The notes: generated from the sequence alone by a model not told the origin. A stretch of DNA of 15,581 bases from Dehalococcoidia bacterium (GCA_021296025.1 JAGWBF010000031.1:33882-49462), one strand, 5' to 3'; positions 1 through 7,247 are shown, numbered from the stretch's first letter. A program made the numbers and translations.

Positions 1-275
1 TTGATGGCTACAACCCGGCCCGGCATGGGGGAATGGATCAAGTTCTCGGATGCGCCCGGCGCGGCAGCAGGTTCGGGGGTTTGGGTCTGCCTGGGTTGCC
101 TAAACTGGGGAGATTTGGCCGATCCGGGACTGGTCGGACCCATGCCCTCTATCTCGACGAACACGGTCTCCCCATCGACGCTCACCTCCACGGGAGAGGA
201 GGAGAGGTCCTTGATCTCCACCGTGTACCAGCGTTCGCCGACCTTTACGCGGATGCTGCTCCCAGCCAAGGTCAT
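1..275 (-). CDS. Biotin/lipoyl carrier protein, 3' end beyond the window (partial)
   Basis: Reading the minus strand from the ATG at 275 gives 91 residues before the window edge. The N-terminal 45 or so residues (start MTLAGSSIRVKVGERWYTVE) resemble the leader domain of biotin carboxyl carrier proteins of acyl-CoA carboxylases and decarboxylases. A flexible linker rich in Pro, Gln, Thr and Ala follows. The last visible residues, IHSPMPGRVVAI, are the typical opening of a biotinyl/lipoyl attachment domain. The biotinylated Lys (usually in an MKM motif) would lie outside the window, so which carboxylase it serves cannot be told. The ATG overlaps the pyrE stop as ATGA, with AGGA four bases upstream, so it is probably translationally coupled and is the last visible gene of the obg-nadD-pyrE operon. 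Confidence 0.8.
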   Translation of the reverse strand, partial: MTLAGSSIRVKVGERWYTVEIKDLSSSPVEVSVDGETVFVEIEGMGPTSPGSAKSPQFRQPRQTQTPEPAAAPGASENLIHSPMPGRVVAI

Positions 276-841
276 GTGTCCTGCTGCACTACCCGGACAT
301 CACCCTCGGGAGTCGCTTCCATCAAGGCCACGAAGTCGTATCCCCGGTTCCTGATTTCGTCGCTCCCGCCCTGACGGCGATCCACTATGGCTATGACCTT
401 TGCCACGGTGCACCCTTCCCGTTCTGCAGCGGTGATGGCATGGAAGATTGCCGACCCCGAGGTGCACACATCATCAACGATGGCTACCTTGGAGCCCGGC
501 ACAAGGGGGCCTTCCACCCCGCGCTCGGTGCCATAGGGTTTCACGGTCATGCGCACGATGAAGGCCGGTATAGGAGATCCGTCGCGGTGGCTGGCCATGG
601 CTACGGCCGCCACGATGGGAACGGCGCTCATGGTCGGTCCGCCAATGGCCACTGCCCCCGATTCCCGGATGATGGGCATCAGCGCCTGGCTAATCAAATG
701 AGCGCCCTCGGGATGCAGGCTAAGGAGCCTGCCGTCGAAGTAGTACTTGCTCTTCAGTCCCGAAGACAGGGTGAAGTCGCCGTACTGCAGCGCTCCCCCT
801 TCTACTGCGAGACTGAGAAGCTGTTCAGATATTGATGCCAC
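272..841 (-). CDS. pyrE: Orotate phosphoribosyltransferase
   Basis: PyrE makes orotidine 5'-monophosphate from orotate and PRPP in de novo pyrimidine synthesis. The 189-residue product has the family's N-terminal pattern (GALQYGDFTLSSGLKSKYYFD, residues 16-36, seen here as GALQYGDFTLSSG then KSKYYFD) and the PRPP-binding loop VAIVDDVCTSGSA at about 119-131. The length is near the family norm of about 200. The start chosen is GTG at 841: it follows the nadD stop by one base and has GGAGG four bases upstream. In-frame ATGs at 853 and 874 would overlap nadD and lack a good ribosome site, but cannot be excluded. It is the third gene of an apparent obg-nadD-pyrE-carrier operon. Family assignment is firm; the exact start is less so. 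Confidence 0.95.
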   Translation of the reverse strand: MASISEQLLSLAVEGGALQYGDFTLSSGLKSKYYFDGRLLSLHPEGAHLISQALMPIIRESGAVAIGGPTMSAVPIVAAVAMASHRDGSPIPAFIVRMTVKPYGTERGVEGPLVPGSKVAIVDDVCTSGSAIFHAITAAEREGCTVAKVIAIVDRRQGGSDEIRNRGYDFVALMEATPEGDVRVVQQDT

Positions 842-842
842 C

Positions 843-1451
843 TCACCTCCCATCTCGATAGAGACCATAGGCATCTATATAGTTTCTCACCTCTGGCGGG
901 ACACCTGCCACATCCCGGACCCCCTGGGCAATGCTTTCTCGAATCTGGCTGCTGCTGATTTCGAGCATGGGATGCTCCAGCATCACAATCTCCTGGGATG
1001 CGCCGGGGCGGATATCTTCCAGGGTGCATATATCATACTCCCCCAGTTCGGGCCTTGGAACACCCACCAGGGTGCACAGGTCCAGGATGCGGGACGGGGC
1101 CTTCCATCGAGGCAGGCTGCAGAGGGAGTCGATTCCAAGTATCAGGTAGTACTCGGTCCCCGGTTCCCCATCCCGATGCAGGGCAGCCAGGGTGTCAACG
1201 GTGTAGGTGGGTCCAGGCCGGTCAATCTCCATCGACGAGACCCGGAAGGCGGGATAGGGCTGTACAGCCAGCTTGGTCATGTTCAGGCGGTGGTGGGCCG
1301 GGGTTATCTCTGCGCCTGTCTTCATCCAAGGTTGGCCTGCGGGCACGAACAGCACCTCGCCCAAGCCCAGCCTCTTGAGGGACTCCTCCCCGCACATCAG
1401 GTGGGCGTTGTGGATCGGGTCAAAGGTGCCTCCAAGAATCCCCACCCTCAC
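843..1451 (-). CDS. nadD: Nicotinate-nucleotide adenylyltransferase
   Basis: NadD transfers AMP from ATP to nicotinate mononucleotide in NAD synthesis. The 202-residue protein opens MRVGILGGTFDPIHNAHL, the textbook start of this family, with the nucleotidyltransferase signature H14-x-x-H17 in DPIHNAHL and the second signature ISSSQIR at about 165-171. The GTG at 1451 is preferred because it gives exactly this family start and lies one base after the obg stop. An upstream ATG at 1475 would add eight atypical residues and overlap obg. GGAG lies about 10 bases upstream of the GTG. Adjacency to obg is common in bacteria. The gap to pyrE is also one base, so the genes are probably cotranscribed. 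Confidence 0.95.
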   Translation of the reverse strand: MRVGILGGTFDPIHNAHLMCGEESLKRLGLGEVLFVPAGQPWMKTGAEITPAHHRLNMTKLAVQPYPAFRVSSMEIDRPGPTYTVDTLAALHRDGEPGTEYYLILGIDSLCSLPRWKAPSRILDLCTLVGVPRPELGEYDICTLEDIRPGASQEIVMLEHPMLEISSSQIRESIAQGVRDVAGVPPEVRNYIDAYGLYRDGR

Positions 1452-1452
1452 C

Positions 1453-2727
1453 CTAGTACCACTCCAGCTCGACATCTCCGATGCGCACCGTGTCGCCCGG
1501 CTGCACTCCCTGTTCCTCCAGGGCTTTGACAGCTCCCAGGGTCTCCAGCTCCTTCCACACCTGCACCATTGCTCGCCAGTCCTTGAGGTCGGCCATATCC
1601 AGCAGCCTTTCGATCCGGAGCGCTTCTACCACGTAGGTCTTCCCCTCGCGGTAAACACGGAAGTCCCGGGCCCATCTTCGGCGAGAGCGCGGACTCGCCA
1701 GGGGAATTTCGGCTGATTCGGAGACATCCATGTCCTTGGGGATGGCATCCAACATACCCAGGGTGTTGCTGAGCAGGGTGTCCACCCCCTCGCCGCTGGC
1801 GGCAGAGATGAAGAACACTGGGCAGTCCAGGGGCTCCAGGGCGCCCTTGACTCTGGACATTCCCTCCTTGGCTTCAGGAATGTCCATCTTGGTGACCACC
1901 AACACCTGGGGCTTGCTTCCCAGGTCGGCATCGAAGGCGCTGAGCTCCTGGTTTAGCTGCTGGACATCGGCCAGGGGGTCCTCGGAGGTTCCGTCCACCA
2001 GATGCAGAAGAAGGCGGGACCGCTCGGCATGGCGCAGGAACTCATGGCCCAAGCCCGCCCCCGTATGGGCCCCTTCGATCAGGCCGGGCACCTCCATTAC
2101 GACGTAGCTGCGGTCCCTGGTCTGGACGACGCCCAGCACCGGGTCGAGGGTGGTGAAGGGATAGGGTGCGATCTTGGGCTTTGCCGCGGAGCACACCGAA
2201 AGCAGGGTTGATTTCCCCGCGTTGGGCTTTCCCACCAGCCCTACATCGGCCAGGAGCTTCAGCTCCAAGCTCAGGAAATGCTTCTCGCCGGCGGCTCCCC
2301 TCTCGGCAAGGACAGGCTCCTGCCGGGTTGCGGTGGCAAATCGGGCGTTGCCCTGTCCTCCTTCGCCACCTTGGGCAACCAGGATCGGACTGGTGTCGGT
2401 GATGTCCGCCAGGAAGGTCTCCTCCCGGCCGGGACCTATGCTTCGCACCACGGTGCCCAGGGGCACAGGTATGCTGATGGGGCGGCCGTTGGCTCCCTTC
2501 CGGTTCTGGCCTCCTCCGTGGCCCCCTCGTTGGGCCCGCCAGGTGCTGTGATACTTGAGGTGCAGGAGGGTGTTCAGGGAAGGGTCTCCATACAGAAAGA
2601 TGTTGCCCCCGGGTCCTCCATCCCCGCCGTCGGGGCCTCCCCGGGGTACGAACTTCTCCCGTCGGAAGCTGACGCAGCCGTTTCCGCCGTCTCCAGCCTT
2701 TACAGATATCCTCGTGGTATCAATCAT
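1453..2727 (-). CDS. obgE: Obg/CgtA GTPase with C-terminal OCT domain
   Basis: Obg is an essential ribosome-associated GTPase acting in 50S assembly and stress responses. Residues 2-158 form the glycine-rich Obg fold (for example AGDGGNGCVSFRREKFVPRG). The GTPase domain has the P-loop G166-x4-GKS173, switch region PFTTLDP near 190, a G4 TKMD at 279-282 and G5 SAA at 308-310. Residues from about 355 to 424 match the Obg C-terminal (OCT) domain, ending GDTVRIGDVELEWY. The G3 motif reads E212-V-P-G rather than the usual DxPG, and G4 has T in place of N. Total length 424 is normal for OCT-bearing Obg. No clear ribosome site precedes the ATG. It is first in a minus-strand operon and has its own candidate promoter at 2808-2816. 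Confidence 0.97.
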   Translation of the reverse strand: MIDTTRISVKAGDGGNGCVSFRREKFVPRGGPDGGDGGPGGNIFLYGDPSLNTLLHLKYHSTWRAQRGGHGGGQNRKGANGRPISIPVPLGTVVRSIGPGREETFLADITDTSPILVAQGGEGGQGNARFATATRQEPVLAERGAAGEKHFLSLELKLLADVGLVGKPNAGKSTLLSVCSAAKPKIAPYPFTTLDPVLGVVQTRDRSYVVMEVPGLIEGAHTGAGLGHEFLRHAERSRLLLHLVDGTSEDPLADVQQLNQELSAFDADLGSKPQVLVVTKMDIPEAKEGMSRVKGALEPLDCPVFFISAASGEGVDTLLSNTLGMLDAIPKDMDVSESAEIPLASPRSRRRWARDFRVYREGKTYVVEALRIERLLDMADLKDWRAMVQVWKELETLGAVKALEEQGVQPGDTVRIGDVELEWY

Positions 2728-2807
2728 TTTGGGGCATTTGTGGACATTTACGAGAAAAGTCGAAGGGACTCAGCTACGCCAAGTCAGGGAAGTTGGGGTA
2801 CCCTGCT

Positions 2808-2816
2808 ATTCTAACA
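2808..2816 (-). promoter_or_regulatory. Candidate extended -10 promoter for obg operon
   Basis: The minus strand reads TGTTAGAAT, an extended -10 element (TGn plus TAGAAT) about 80 bases upstream of the obg ATG. No convincing -35 hexamer is found at 16-18 bases. Position and motif are seen; promoter activity is inferred. Confidence 0.4.
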
Positions 2817-2992
2817 CGGGGGATTTCTCAGTTCCTGTAGTATCACCGAAGAGCCAATCCCATCTTGAGGGAACAGGCTGAGATTGCATCTCACTTCCGG
2901 GGCCAGGCGCGAGGACACGAGGAGATCCCGGAGAAGGTGGCAAAGGCTTACAGGCGCAAGATCTTTAGAGGCTCGATCAGAGGCTCCTCCCC

Positions 2993-3080
2993 TTAGAGCT
3001 CCCCAGAATAATGCTCCACCACACTGCCCAACCCCGCAAGGGGTACTCACTCCCACCAGCATTATTCTGAGGAGCTCTAA
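2993..3080 (-). other. Long stem-loop (23-bp arms) just downstream of dnaA
   Basis: Arms 2993-3015 and 3058-3080 are inverted repeats of 23 bases with a single mismatch that remains a possible G-U pair in the minus-strand RNA. The 42-base loop contains a smaller perfect hairpin ACCCC-GCAA-GGGGT (3031-3044), which has a GNRA-type loop on the plus strand. A third copy of the arm end (AGAGCTCCT, 3086-3094) can pair instead with AGGAGCTCT (3070-3078), giving a competing 9-bp hairpin right after the dnaA stop. There is no U-tract on either strand, so it is not a standard intrinsic terminator. It may be an RNA processing or transcript-end structure, or a small MITE-like insertion. The rest of 2728-3099 shows no credible gene. 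Confidence 0.6.
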
Positions 3081-3099
3081 ACGGAAGAGCTCCTGCCTG

Positions 3100-4443
3100 C
3101 TAGCTGTATAAAGCTTCCTTGATGGTCAGGATGTCGCGCCTCAACTGAACATCAATGTTGATCTGAGACCGGATCTTCCGCAAGGCGCTGCTGACAGTCG
3201 AGTGATCGCACCTGCCCAGGTTCCTGCCGATGTCCGTGTCCCTCATGCCCCTCTCCTCGTGCAGCAAGTACATCGCCACATGTCGTGCCCGGACCACATC
3301 CTTCTTGCGGCTGGGACCACGCAGCTCCTCGGCGCTCATGTGGTAGTAGCCGGCCGCCTCATCCACGATGGTGTCGGCCTCCAGGGCCCGGCGGTTGGGT
3401 GTGTGGACCAGGTCTGCGACCAGCTGGGACACCAGCTCCAGGCTGATGGGCTGCTGGGTCATCTGGGCATAAGCCGCCACCCGGTTCAGGCTTCCTTCCA
3501 GCTGCCGAACGTTGGTCTGAGCAATCTGGGCCAGGTACTCGATGATCGAATCATCTATCTTGACGGTCATCTGGTCGGCCTTGGAGCGCAGGATGAGAAG
3601 GCGGGTCTCCATATCGGGCTGCTGAATATCAGCTACTAGGCCTCCCTCGAAGCGGGATACCAGCCGGTCTTCCAGCAGATGCATGGCCTTGGGCGGACGG
3701 TCTGCCGTCAGCACCACCTGGTGGTCTGCATAATGCAGGTCGTTGAAGGTGTGGAAGAAGCCCTCCTGAGTCTGCTCCTTCCCGCTGATAAACTGCACAT
3801 CATCGATTAGAAGAACGTCCAGGTTGCGATAACGCGCCCTGAAATCCTCGGTGGTCTTGCTTCTTATGGCAGCAATAAACTCGTTGGTGAAGCGTTCGCT
3901 GGTGACGTAGAGGGTCCGGTGGCCCTTGGCGATGCAGTGCTGGCCTATGGCCTGGAGTAGGTGGGTCTTGCCCAGACCGACGCCGGAGTATATGAACAGG
4001 GGGTTAGATCCGCCCCCGGGGAACTCGGCCGCTGCCATGGCAGCGTTGTAGGGCAGCTGGTTGGAGGGGCCTACGACGAAGCGCTGGAAGGTGTACTTCC
4101 GGTTCAAGGCAGGGGCTGGTTGCCGGGCAACCAGCTGCCGTTCCTCCGGTTCGTAGCTCGGGGCTTCTTCGGGCGCCTGGGATACAGCATCACTCCCGGC
4201 TACCCGGAACTGCACCTCCATGGTCGTTTCGGCGACCTTGGAGGCTGTCTTCTGGATGAGATGGTACATGCGCTGCTCGAGCCACTCACTGGAGAAAGAG
4301 GTCGGAACCTCGACGGAGAGCACATCACCATCCATGGACACCCCAACGGTGTTCCTTAGCCATGTGTCGTATATCGGTCTGGAAACCTGTAACTGCAATA
4401 CTCCCAAGACTGCCTTCCATGTATTGACGGCCCTTGCATCCAC
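3100..4443 (-). CDS. dnaA: Chromosomal replication initiator DnaA
   Basis: DnaA is the AAA+ ATPase that binds DnaA boxes and melts oriC. The 447-residue product has domain I (residues 1-75, with QVSRPIYDTWL), a short linker domain II (about 80-112), and an AAA+ domain III with Walker A GVGLGKT at 154-160, Walker B LLIDD at 211-215 and a sensor/arginine-finger region (LEDRLVSRFEGGL, 257-269). Domain IV (about 350-447) has the basic loop SRKKDVVRARHVAMYLL and the box-binding signature DHSTV at 413-417. That signature reads GRCDHST where most DnaAs have GGRDHST, so Arg is replaced by Cys412. The start is GTG, preceded by GGTGG and GGGAT. Its neighbours are obg downstream and divergent fmt; dnaN is not adjacent. 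Confidence 0.98.
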   Translation of the reverse strand: MDARAVNTWKAVLGVLQLQVSRPIYDTWLRNTVGVSMDGDVLSVEVPTSFSSEWLEQRMYHLIQKTASKVAETTMEVQFRVAGSDAVSQAPEEAPSYEPEERQLVARQPAPALNRKYTFQRFVVGPSNQLPYNAAMAAAEFPGGGSNPLFIYSGVGLGKTHLLQAIGQHCIAKGHRTLYVTSERFTNEFIAAIRSKTTEDFRARYRNLDVLLIDDVQFISGKEQTQEGFFHTFNDLHYADHQVVLTADRPPKAMHLLEDRLVSRFEGGLVADIQQPDMETRLLILRSKADQMTVKIDDSIIEYLAQIAQTNVRQLEGSLNRVAAYAQMTQQPISLELVSQLVADLVHTPNRRALEADTIVDEAAGYYHMSAEELRGPSRKKDVVRARHVAMYLLHEERGMRDTDIGRNLGRCDHSTVSSALRKIRSQINIDVQLRRDILTIKEALYS

Positions 4444-4464
4444 AATCCCACCACCCCGGCCCTG

Positions 4465-4490
4465 ATTTTGGCCTGCTGCCAGTCCAAAAT
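4465..4490. promoter_or_regulatory. 26-bp inverted repeat in the dnaA leader
   Basis: Arms ATTTTGGCCTG (4465-4475) and CAGTCCAAAAT (4480-4490) pair at 10 of 11 positions around a 4-base centre. The element ends 22 bases before the dnaA GTG. It could be a repressor operator or an RNA hairpin controlling dnaA. No known regulator site is recognised. Confidence 0.45.
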
Positions 4491-4540
4491 GGCAAAGTTC
4501 AACTACGGAAATGCTAAGCTTCTGAAAGTTCCTGCAGGAA

Positions 4541-4566
4541 ACCCGTTTCTGGGGAACCCCACGGGT
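4541..4566. other. Hairpin in the dnaA upstream region
   Basis: ACCCGT (4541-4546) pairs with ACGGGT (4561-4566), enclosing GGGG-AA-CCCC with a 4-base bulge on one side. A perfect 12-base palindrome TTCCTGCAGGAA (4529-4540) sits directly beside it. Together with the 4465-4490 repeat, the dnaA upstream region is dense in dyad symmetry. Function unknown. Confidence 0.35.
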
Positions 4567-4648
4567 CGCCGGAACTCCACCTCCGGGTTGATCGGTGCAC
4601 TCCGCTGGAAGCCACGCTCCGACTCACCCGGAAAACTGACTGGGAAAG

Positions 4649-4677
4649 GATATCAAACGAGTGCCAAGGAAAGTCAA
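4649..4677 (-). promoter_or_regulatory. Weak candidate promoter for dnaA
   Basis: The minus strand has TTGACT (4677-4672), a 17-base spacer and GATATC (4654-4649). The -35 is good and the -10 only matches 3 of 6 consensus bases. It would give a leader of about 200 bases containing the 4465-4490 and 4541-4566 dyads. The gap 4444-4905 contains no credible gene and no good DnaA box. Confidence 0.25.
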
Positions 4678-4822
4678 GGCAGGAAAGCCTCAATTTTGAA
4701 ATCCGACGTCAAATTTGTTGCGTTTCTAGTAATATTTTAAGACATTGTCTATGGCTTCGGTAGATGTAACGTTCTAAAAAAGACGTAATTCGTCGAGAGA
4801 AGTGAGCTTCAACTACGCTTAA

Positions 4823-4831
4823 TGCTATAAT
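4823..4831 (+). promoter_or_regulatory. Extended -10 promoter for fmt
   Basis: TGCTATAAT is a consensus extended -10 element in a locally AT-rich stretch, 75 bases upstream of the fmt ATG. The -35 region is poor, which is usual for extended -10 promoters. Confidence 0.5.
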
Positions 4832-4905
4832 TGGGGCAGGTCTTAAATACGATTAGTCAATGGTTTCGTTGTCGTAGGCTAATATCGAAATTGACCTAGT
4901 GAGCT

Positions 4906-5856
4906 ATGCGAATTGTCTTTATGGGCAGCCCAAGTTACGTGGTCGGAGTCCTCGAAGCCATTCTGACCCTGGGCCACAATGTGGTTGGTGTATATACCCA
5001 GCCGGATAAGCCTTCCGGCAGGGGCAGGAGCGCTTTGCCGACGCCGGTCAAGTCCTACGCCCTGTCCAGGGATCTCCAGGTGTTCCAGCCTCCCTCCCTC
5101 AGAGCTGTCGAAGCCCAGCAGGATCTTGCCCTGCTGGAACCCGACCTGGTTGTAGTCGCCGCATACGGCAAGCTCCTACCTACTTCAGTGCTGGAGCTCC
5201 CGCCTCACGGATGCTTGAACATCCATCCTTCCCTCCTGCCCAAGTTTCGAGGCCCCTCACCTGTCGCATCAGCTATCTTGGAGGAGGAAGAGCCGACGGG
5301 CGCCACCGTAATGCTCCTGGATGAAGGCATGGACACTGGTCCCATACTGGCAGCCCGGGAGCTTTGGGGATGGACAAGCTCCGCAACAGCCCAGCAGCTG
5401 ACGGAGAAGCTGTTTGAGCTGGGGGCTGAGATGATGGCTGCGGTGCTGGCCGACTGGCTCGACGGGGCCATCGCCCCCCAAGCCCAGGACAATGCAGGGG
5501 CTACCTCGACGCGCAAGTTGGAGAAAACGGACGGAGCAGCGGACTGGACGTTGTCCGCAAGGGAGCTGGAAAAGCGGTGCCGTGCCTTTACTCCGTGGCC
5601 GGGTCTTTACACAACCTGGGGAGGCAAGACGTTGAAGGTACTCTCAGCCCAGGTGGTCGATGACATTAAGGGGCCGGAGCAGTCCGAAAATCGACACGGG
5701 ACAGTGGGCTCCGGTCCGGGATTCGACATCGGGGTGGCAACGGGGCGTGGGGTACTGGCGATATCATCCCTTCAGATGGAGGGGAAGCGGGCCGTGAGCC
5801 CCCGGGAGTTCCTGCAGGGATACCCCGAGTTCGTCGGCTCGGTCCTGCCCAGCTGA
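4906..5856 (+). CDS. fmt: Methionyl-tRNA formyltransferase
   Basis: Fmt formylates initiator Met-tRNA using 10-formyltetrahydrofolate. The 316-residue protein starts MRIVFMGSPSYVVGVLEAI, typical for the family. The catalytic triad of formyltransferases is visible as N105 and H107 in CLNIHPSLLPKFRG and D143 in LLDEGMDTGPI. The C-terminal OB-like tRNA-binding domain (about 205-310) includes the conserved AFTPWPGLYTTW. Length matches the usual 310-320. The ribosome site is weak (GTGAG). It is a single-gene unit, divergent from dnaA and convergent with the L25 gene, ending just before a strong hairpin. Confidence 0.97.
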   Translation: MRIVFMGSPSYVVGVLEAILTLGHNVVGVYTQPDKPSGRGRSALPTPVKSYALSRDLQVFQPPSLRAVEAQQDLALLEPDLVVVAAYGKLLPTSVLELPPHGCLNIHPSLLPKFRGPSPVASAILEEEEPTGATVMLLDEGMDTGPILAARELWGWTSSATAQQLTEKLFELGAEMMAAVLADWLDGAIAPQAQDNAGATSTRKLEKTDGAADWTLSARELEKRCRAFTPWPGLYTTWGGKTLKVLSAQVVDDIKGPEQSENRHGTVGSGPGFDIGVATGRGVLAISSLQMEGKRAVSPREFLQGYPEFVGSVLPS

Positions 5857-5858
5857 CC

Positions 5859-5876
5859 GGCCCACCTTGGTGGGCC
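5859..5876. terminator. Bidirectional hairpin between fmt and L25 gene
   Basis: GGCCCACC and GGTGGGCC form a perfect 8-bp GC-rich stem around TT, in the 22-base gap between two convergent stop codons. Flanking AGCTG and CAGCT can extend it with a bulge. There is no U-tract on either side, so it may block read-through without being a classic intrinsic terminator. Confidence 0.6.
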
Positions 5877-5878
5877 AG

Positions 5879-6505
5879 CTATTCCGCCTCTTCCTCGGTC
5901 GCCTCGGGCCCAGCCCCTTCTACTTCCTCAGTCTCCCCTGCGCGCACAGGCAACTCTATGCGGGCAACCATCTCCTCAGGGTCGGTGAGCAGGGTTACGT
6001 TGCCCGGCAGCCCAATATCGCCTGCCCGCAGGACGTTGCTATCGTCGGTCAGCACCGACACATCCACCCGGAGGTCGCCGGGCATATCCAGGGGCAGGGC
6101 CTCCACGCTCAGGGTACGCAGCACCTGGCCGACGGTGCCTCCGGCTTCCCTGGCCGCCTGGGACTCGCCCTCCAGGAGAATCGGAACCTCGGCGGAGATC
6201 CTCTGGGAGATTTCCGTCTGCAGAAGGTCTGCGTGGAGCAGGGTGCCCCGCAGGGGGTCCCACTGGACCTCCCGGACAAAGGCCAGGTGCTCTTCCCCGC
6301 TGTCCGGCAGGGTAACGAATACGGGAGTGTTGCTGCCTGCCTGCACCAGCACCCTAAGCAGGTTGGGAGTGGAGCACTGGAGGAAGCGGGGAGAGATGGA
6401 GGGGCCATACAGGTGCACAGGCACTATGCCATCCTTGCGAAGCTTCTTCACCTGTTTTCCCATAATGGTGCGGGTTTCCAGCGAGAGGGTTATCCTGTTT
6501 GCCAC
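5879..6505 (-). CDS. rplY: Ribosomal protein bL25, Ctc/TL5 type
   Basis: The product is a 208-residue 5S rRNA-binding protein of the large subunit. Residues 1-95 form the L25 domain (MANRITLSLETRTIMGKQVK at the start; VREVQWDPLRGTLLHADL near 77-94) and residues 96-190 form the Ctc/TL5 C-terminal beta domain. It ends in an acidic Glu-rich tail (ETEEVEGAGPEATEEEAE), common in this longer type. The GTG start at 6505 has AAGGA seven or eight bases upstream. It is an isolated minus-strand gene among plus-strand neighbours, divergent from the Rrf2 regulator and convergent with fmt. The long form is often annotated as general stress protein Ctc. Confidence 0.96.
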   Translation of the reverse strand: MANRITLSLETRTIMGKQVKKLRKDGIVPVHLYGPSISPRFLQCSTPNLLRVLVQAGSNTPVFVTLPDSGEEHLAFVREVQWDPLRGTLLHADLLQTEISQRISAEVPILLEGESQAAREAGGTVGQVLRTLSVEALPLDMPGDLRVDVSVLTDDSNVLRAGDIGLPGNVTLLTDPEEMVARIELPVRAGETEEVEGAGPEATEEEAE

Positions 6506-6590
6506 TTTGTGTTCCTTCTACTTCCCTGGGATGTCCCAATGGTCCAATTCCCAAGCATGAGGTTCTTTATGTGCCGATTTCCAACTCTTT

Positions 6591-6620
6591 ACGTTACTGC
6601 CCGGCAACGCCCAGCGTCAA
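6591..6620 (-). promoter_or_regulatory. Candidate promoter for the L25 gene
   Basis: The minus strand has TTGACG (6620-6615), an 18-base spacer and TAACGT (6596-6591), about 85 bases before the GTG start. The -35 matches 5 of 6 bases and the -10 only 3 of 6. Confidence 0.35.
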
Positions 6621-6737
6621 GGCCTGCCTACATCCGCCCGTCGCCATCGCCGTAGGGTCATAGCCGGCGCGTCGAAATCTCCAAGGAAGGTGACTGGCGG
6701 CGAGAATATGGTTCCCCCGATCTGCCTTGTTGCGCCG

Positions 6738-6766
6738 TTGCTAAGCGCGGCTAAGGGTGCTAGAAT
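6738..6766 (+). promoter_or_regulatory. Promoter for the Rrf2-family gene
   Basis: TTGCTA, a 17-base spacer and TAGAAT, with TGC directly before the -10 (extended -10). GCTA occurs three times across it, at 6740, 6750 and 6759 (GCTAAG, GCTAAG, GCTAGA), about one helical turn apart. That spacing could suit an autoregulatory site, though this is inference. The start codon lies 32 bases after the -10. Confidence 0.55.
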
Positions 6767-6797
6767 CTGCCAAAGGCCCCTGCCGGAGGTAGGAGCG

Positions 6798-7247
6798 ATG
6801 AAAGTTCCGATGCGCGTCGATTACGGCGTCAGGGCACTGGTTGAGCTGGCCGACCATTACGGGAGCGGCCCCGTGCAAACGGCTGAGATCGCCACCAGGC
6901 AAGCTATTCCTCAAGCTTACCTTGACCAGCTTTTGACTATCCTACACAAGTACGGCCTCATCTCCAGCCGCCGCGGCCCTTCCGGGGGCCACATGCTGGC
7001 CAAGAACCCCTCCGAGATCAGCCTGTGGATGGTCATGTCAACCCTTGAGGGCAACACACCGTCCATGGACTGCCTCATCGCTCCCAACGAGTGCACACTG
7101 TCGGTGTGCTGTCCCCAGCGGAGCATCTGGCAGACGGTGGACGAAGCTATACAGGAGCTCCTGAGCTCCACATCCATAGCAGACCTGCTCGCCCGCCAGT
7201 ACACCATGGCAGCCCAGGGAAGGGCGCAGACAGCTACCGCCGCATAG
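6798..7247 (+). CDS. Rrf2-family transcriptional regulator
   Basis: Rrf2 proteins are winged-helix dimers that often sense Fe-S cluster or cysteine status (IscR, NsrR, CymR). The 149-residue product has the family N-terminus (MRVDYGVRALVELADHYG), a recognition helix around IPQAYLDQLLTILHKYGLI (38-56) and the wing SRRGPSGGH (57-65). Cysteines C92, C99, C104 and C105 fall in the region where IscR has C92, C98 and C104, so a cluster could be bound. The ATG at 6798 is chosen because GGAGG sits eight bases upstream and the family motif begins there; the open frame extends further 5' without support. It lies directly upstream of moeB-like/cysM, so control of sulfur metabolism is likely but inferred. 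Confidence 0.93.
   Translation: MKVPMRVDYGVRALVELADHYGSGPVQTAEIATRQAIPQAYLDQLLTILHKYGLISSRRGPSGGHMLAKNPSEISLWMVMSTLEGNTPSMDCLIAPNECTLSVCCPQRSIWQTVDEAIQELLSSTSIADLLARQYTMAAQGRAQTATAA

Noticed and set aside
2811..3062. An 83-residue minus-strand ORF between obg and dnaA
   Set aside because: Low-complexity translation with no family, covering the long hairpin and part of the obg promoter.
4468..4740. A 90-residue plus-strand ORF between dnaA and fmt
   Set aside because: No recognisable family and no good ribosome site, and it covers the dyads and candidate promoter of dnaA.
4444..4905. oriC in the divergent dnaA-fmt gap
   Set aside because: Gene orientation is suggestive and the right half is AT-rich, but no DnaA box close to TTATCCACA was found on either strand.
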